Part shown: positions 5,908 to 6,679 of the stretch, piece by piece
How the letters are laid out: every line of letters starts with the position of its first letter
Position numbering within the stretch: position 1 is the first letter of the stretch
Assembly: GCA_964351195.1 (NCBI GenBank)
Contig: CAYGNI010000098.1
Location: 1-6,679, forward strand
Length of the DNA: 6,679 nt
Origin: TMED27 sp964351195
Lineage (GTDB): Bacteria; Pseudomonadota; Alphaproteobacteria; Micavibrionales; Micavibrionaceae
Direction: 5' to 3'
Made by a program: the position numbers and the translations under genes
The notes under the pieces: generated by a model
The model's database searches: none
Seen by the model: the letters and a program-made list of their open reading frames with translations, nothing else
Told to the model about the DNA's origin: nothing

Positions 5908-5936
5908 TTTATGCAAGGTTTCCGGGCATGTGTCAA
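5908..5936 (-). promoter_or_regulatory. Sigma70-type promoter of rpmG
   Basis: On the minus strand there is a perfect TTGACA (5936-5931), a 17-base spacer and CATAAA (5913-5908), which matches four of six consensus bases. The expected start near 5901 gives a leader of about 26 nt carrying the GAAGGA ribosome site. It lies wholly in the 65-base gap after rnr, so rpmG need not depend on rnr transcription. Confidence 0.7.
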
Positions 5937-5940
5937 GAAA

Positions 5941-6679
5941 TTATCGACGCCGTTTTCCCTTTTTGAAACCGGTAGGTCCCTTTTTATCACCTTTCGGTCC
6001 TTTTGGAGGACCCCGGCGAGGCCCAGAACCACCACCGGGACCACGCTCAGAGCTGCGCTTACCCTTAAACACCAGCCCCGGAATATCCGCGCCATTGACG
6101 CTATCCCCCGCCATTTCTAACACGGTTGAGCCCGTCAAACCGTCAGCTTCCTTGAGCTTCACGGTGACATCCGCTCCAAGGCGAAAGATCGTGCGTGTCC
6201 GCTTGCCAATCAAAGCGTGCTGGTCTTCGTCATGAATGTAAAAATCATTCTTTAAAGAGCGCATCGGTACAATTCCGTCCGCACCGCTTTCCTTAAGCGT
6301 TACAAACAATCCAAAGCGGGTCACCCCGTTGATCCGCCCTTCAAAGGTCGCACCGACATGGTCGGATAAATAAGCCGCTGTAAACCGGTCAACCGCGCTG
6401 CGCTCGGCTTCCATGGATGTGCGCTCCGTGGTGGAAATATGCATACAAGTCTCTTCGAGCCGTGCAATTTCCCCCTCATCAATTCCGCCATCCCCAAGCC
6501 CGTAAGCCTTAATTAGCGAGCGATGCACGAGCAAATCCGCATAACGGCGAATAGGGGAGGTGAAATGCGCATATTTCGTCAGCGCAAGGCCAAAGTGACC
6601 AAGGTTTTGCGGTGAATATACCGCTTGGGACTGGGATCGTAAAATCACCTGTGAAATGAGGTGGGAGTAGGGGAGCTTC
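5941..6679 (-). CDS. rnr: Ribonuclease R, C-terminal part (runs off the right edge)
   Basis: The last 245 codons of a 3'-5' exoribonuclease of the RNase II/RNB family, which degrades structured RNA. The frame is open to the window edge; the apparent start at 6648 is an internal GTG. Visible residues 15-53 hold the hallmark end of the RNB domain: SQSQAVYSPQNLGHFGLAL and then HFTSPIRRYADLLVHR. An S1 RNA-binding domain follows at about 107-190, containing GVTRFGLFVTL and DGIVPMRSL. The end (204-245) is a low-complexity tail rich in Lys, Arg, Gly and Pro. Basic tails are usual in RNase R and help it act on structured RNA; this one has an unusually high Gly/Pro content. The N-terminal domains and catalytic aspartates lie outside the window, so activity cannot be judged. 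Confidence 0.94.
   Translation of the reverse strand, partial: KLPYSHLISQVILRSQSQAVYSPQNLGHFGLALTKYAHFTSPIRRYADLLVHRSLIKAYGLGDGGIDEGEIARLEETCMHISTTERTSMEAERSAVDRFTAAYLSDHVGATFEGRINGVTRFGLFVTLKESGADGIVPMRSLKNDFYIHDEDQHALIGKRTRTIFRLGADVTVKLKEADGLTGSTVLEMAGDSVNGADIPGLVFKGKRSSERGPGGGSGPRRGPPKGPKGDKKGPTGFKKGKRRR

Noticed and set aside
5711..6235. Plus-strand open frame of 174 codons across rpmG and the rnr end
   Set aside because: It spans two well-supported opposite-strand genes and the rpmG promoter, and its Pro/Gly/Arg run is the complement of the RNase R tail.
6646..6648. GTG as start of a short RNase R-like protein
   Set aside because: The frame is open to the window edge and the upstream codons continue family-like sequence, so this is an internal valine codon.

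Overview
The window reads as a conserved core locus of an alphaproteobacterium with intermediate base composition. The evidence is a near-canonical DivK next to PleD, an EipB (DUF1849) periplasmic protein, and an rnr/rpmG neighbourhood; all of these are alphaproteobacterial hallmarks. The genus cannot be read from the sequence. The divergent L33 and several unusual proteins suggest a lineage outside the well-studied Rhizobiales and Caulobacterales, but this is inference.

Layout, left to right. Bases 1-44 are a G-rich edge with nothing assignable. At 45-767 (minus) lies a small GGDEF-fold protein whose catalytic signature is lost but whose c-di-GMP binding I-site motif is kept. A 238-base divergent intergenic region (768-1005) holds a triple AAAATCAT direct repeat and candidate promoters for both sides. 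Then come, all on the plus strand, eipB (1006-1866), divK (1941-2318) and pleD (2342-3772). pleD meets a minus-strand ABC exporter (3774-5591) tail to tail, with one base between the stop codons. Beyond it, on the minus strand, are rpmG (5666-5875), with its own sigma70-type promoter and an intrinsic terminator, and the C-terminal 245 codons of rnr, which runs off the right edge.

Working together: DivK and PleD are the two response regulators of the alphaproteobacterial cell-fate circuit. PleD makes c-di-GMP when its first receiver is phosphorylated. The nearby degenerate GGDEF protein is a plausible reader of that signal, as PopA is in Caulobacter. EipB is a cell-envelope integrity factor, so the left half joins cell-cycle signalling with the envelope. 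The right half (rnr, rpmG) is RNA decay and translation housekeeping. The ABC exporter sits between the two blocks and has no assignable substrate.

I see no mobile elements, CRISPR arrays, tRNA or rRNA genes, and no clearly new multi-gene system. The best lead is the predicted non-catalytic c-di-GMP receptor beside pleD.
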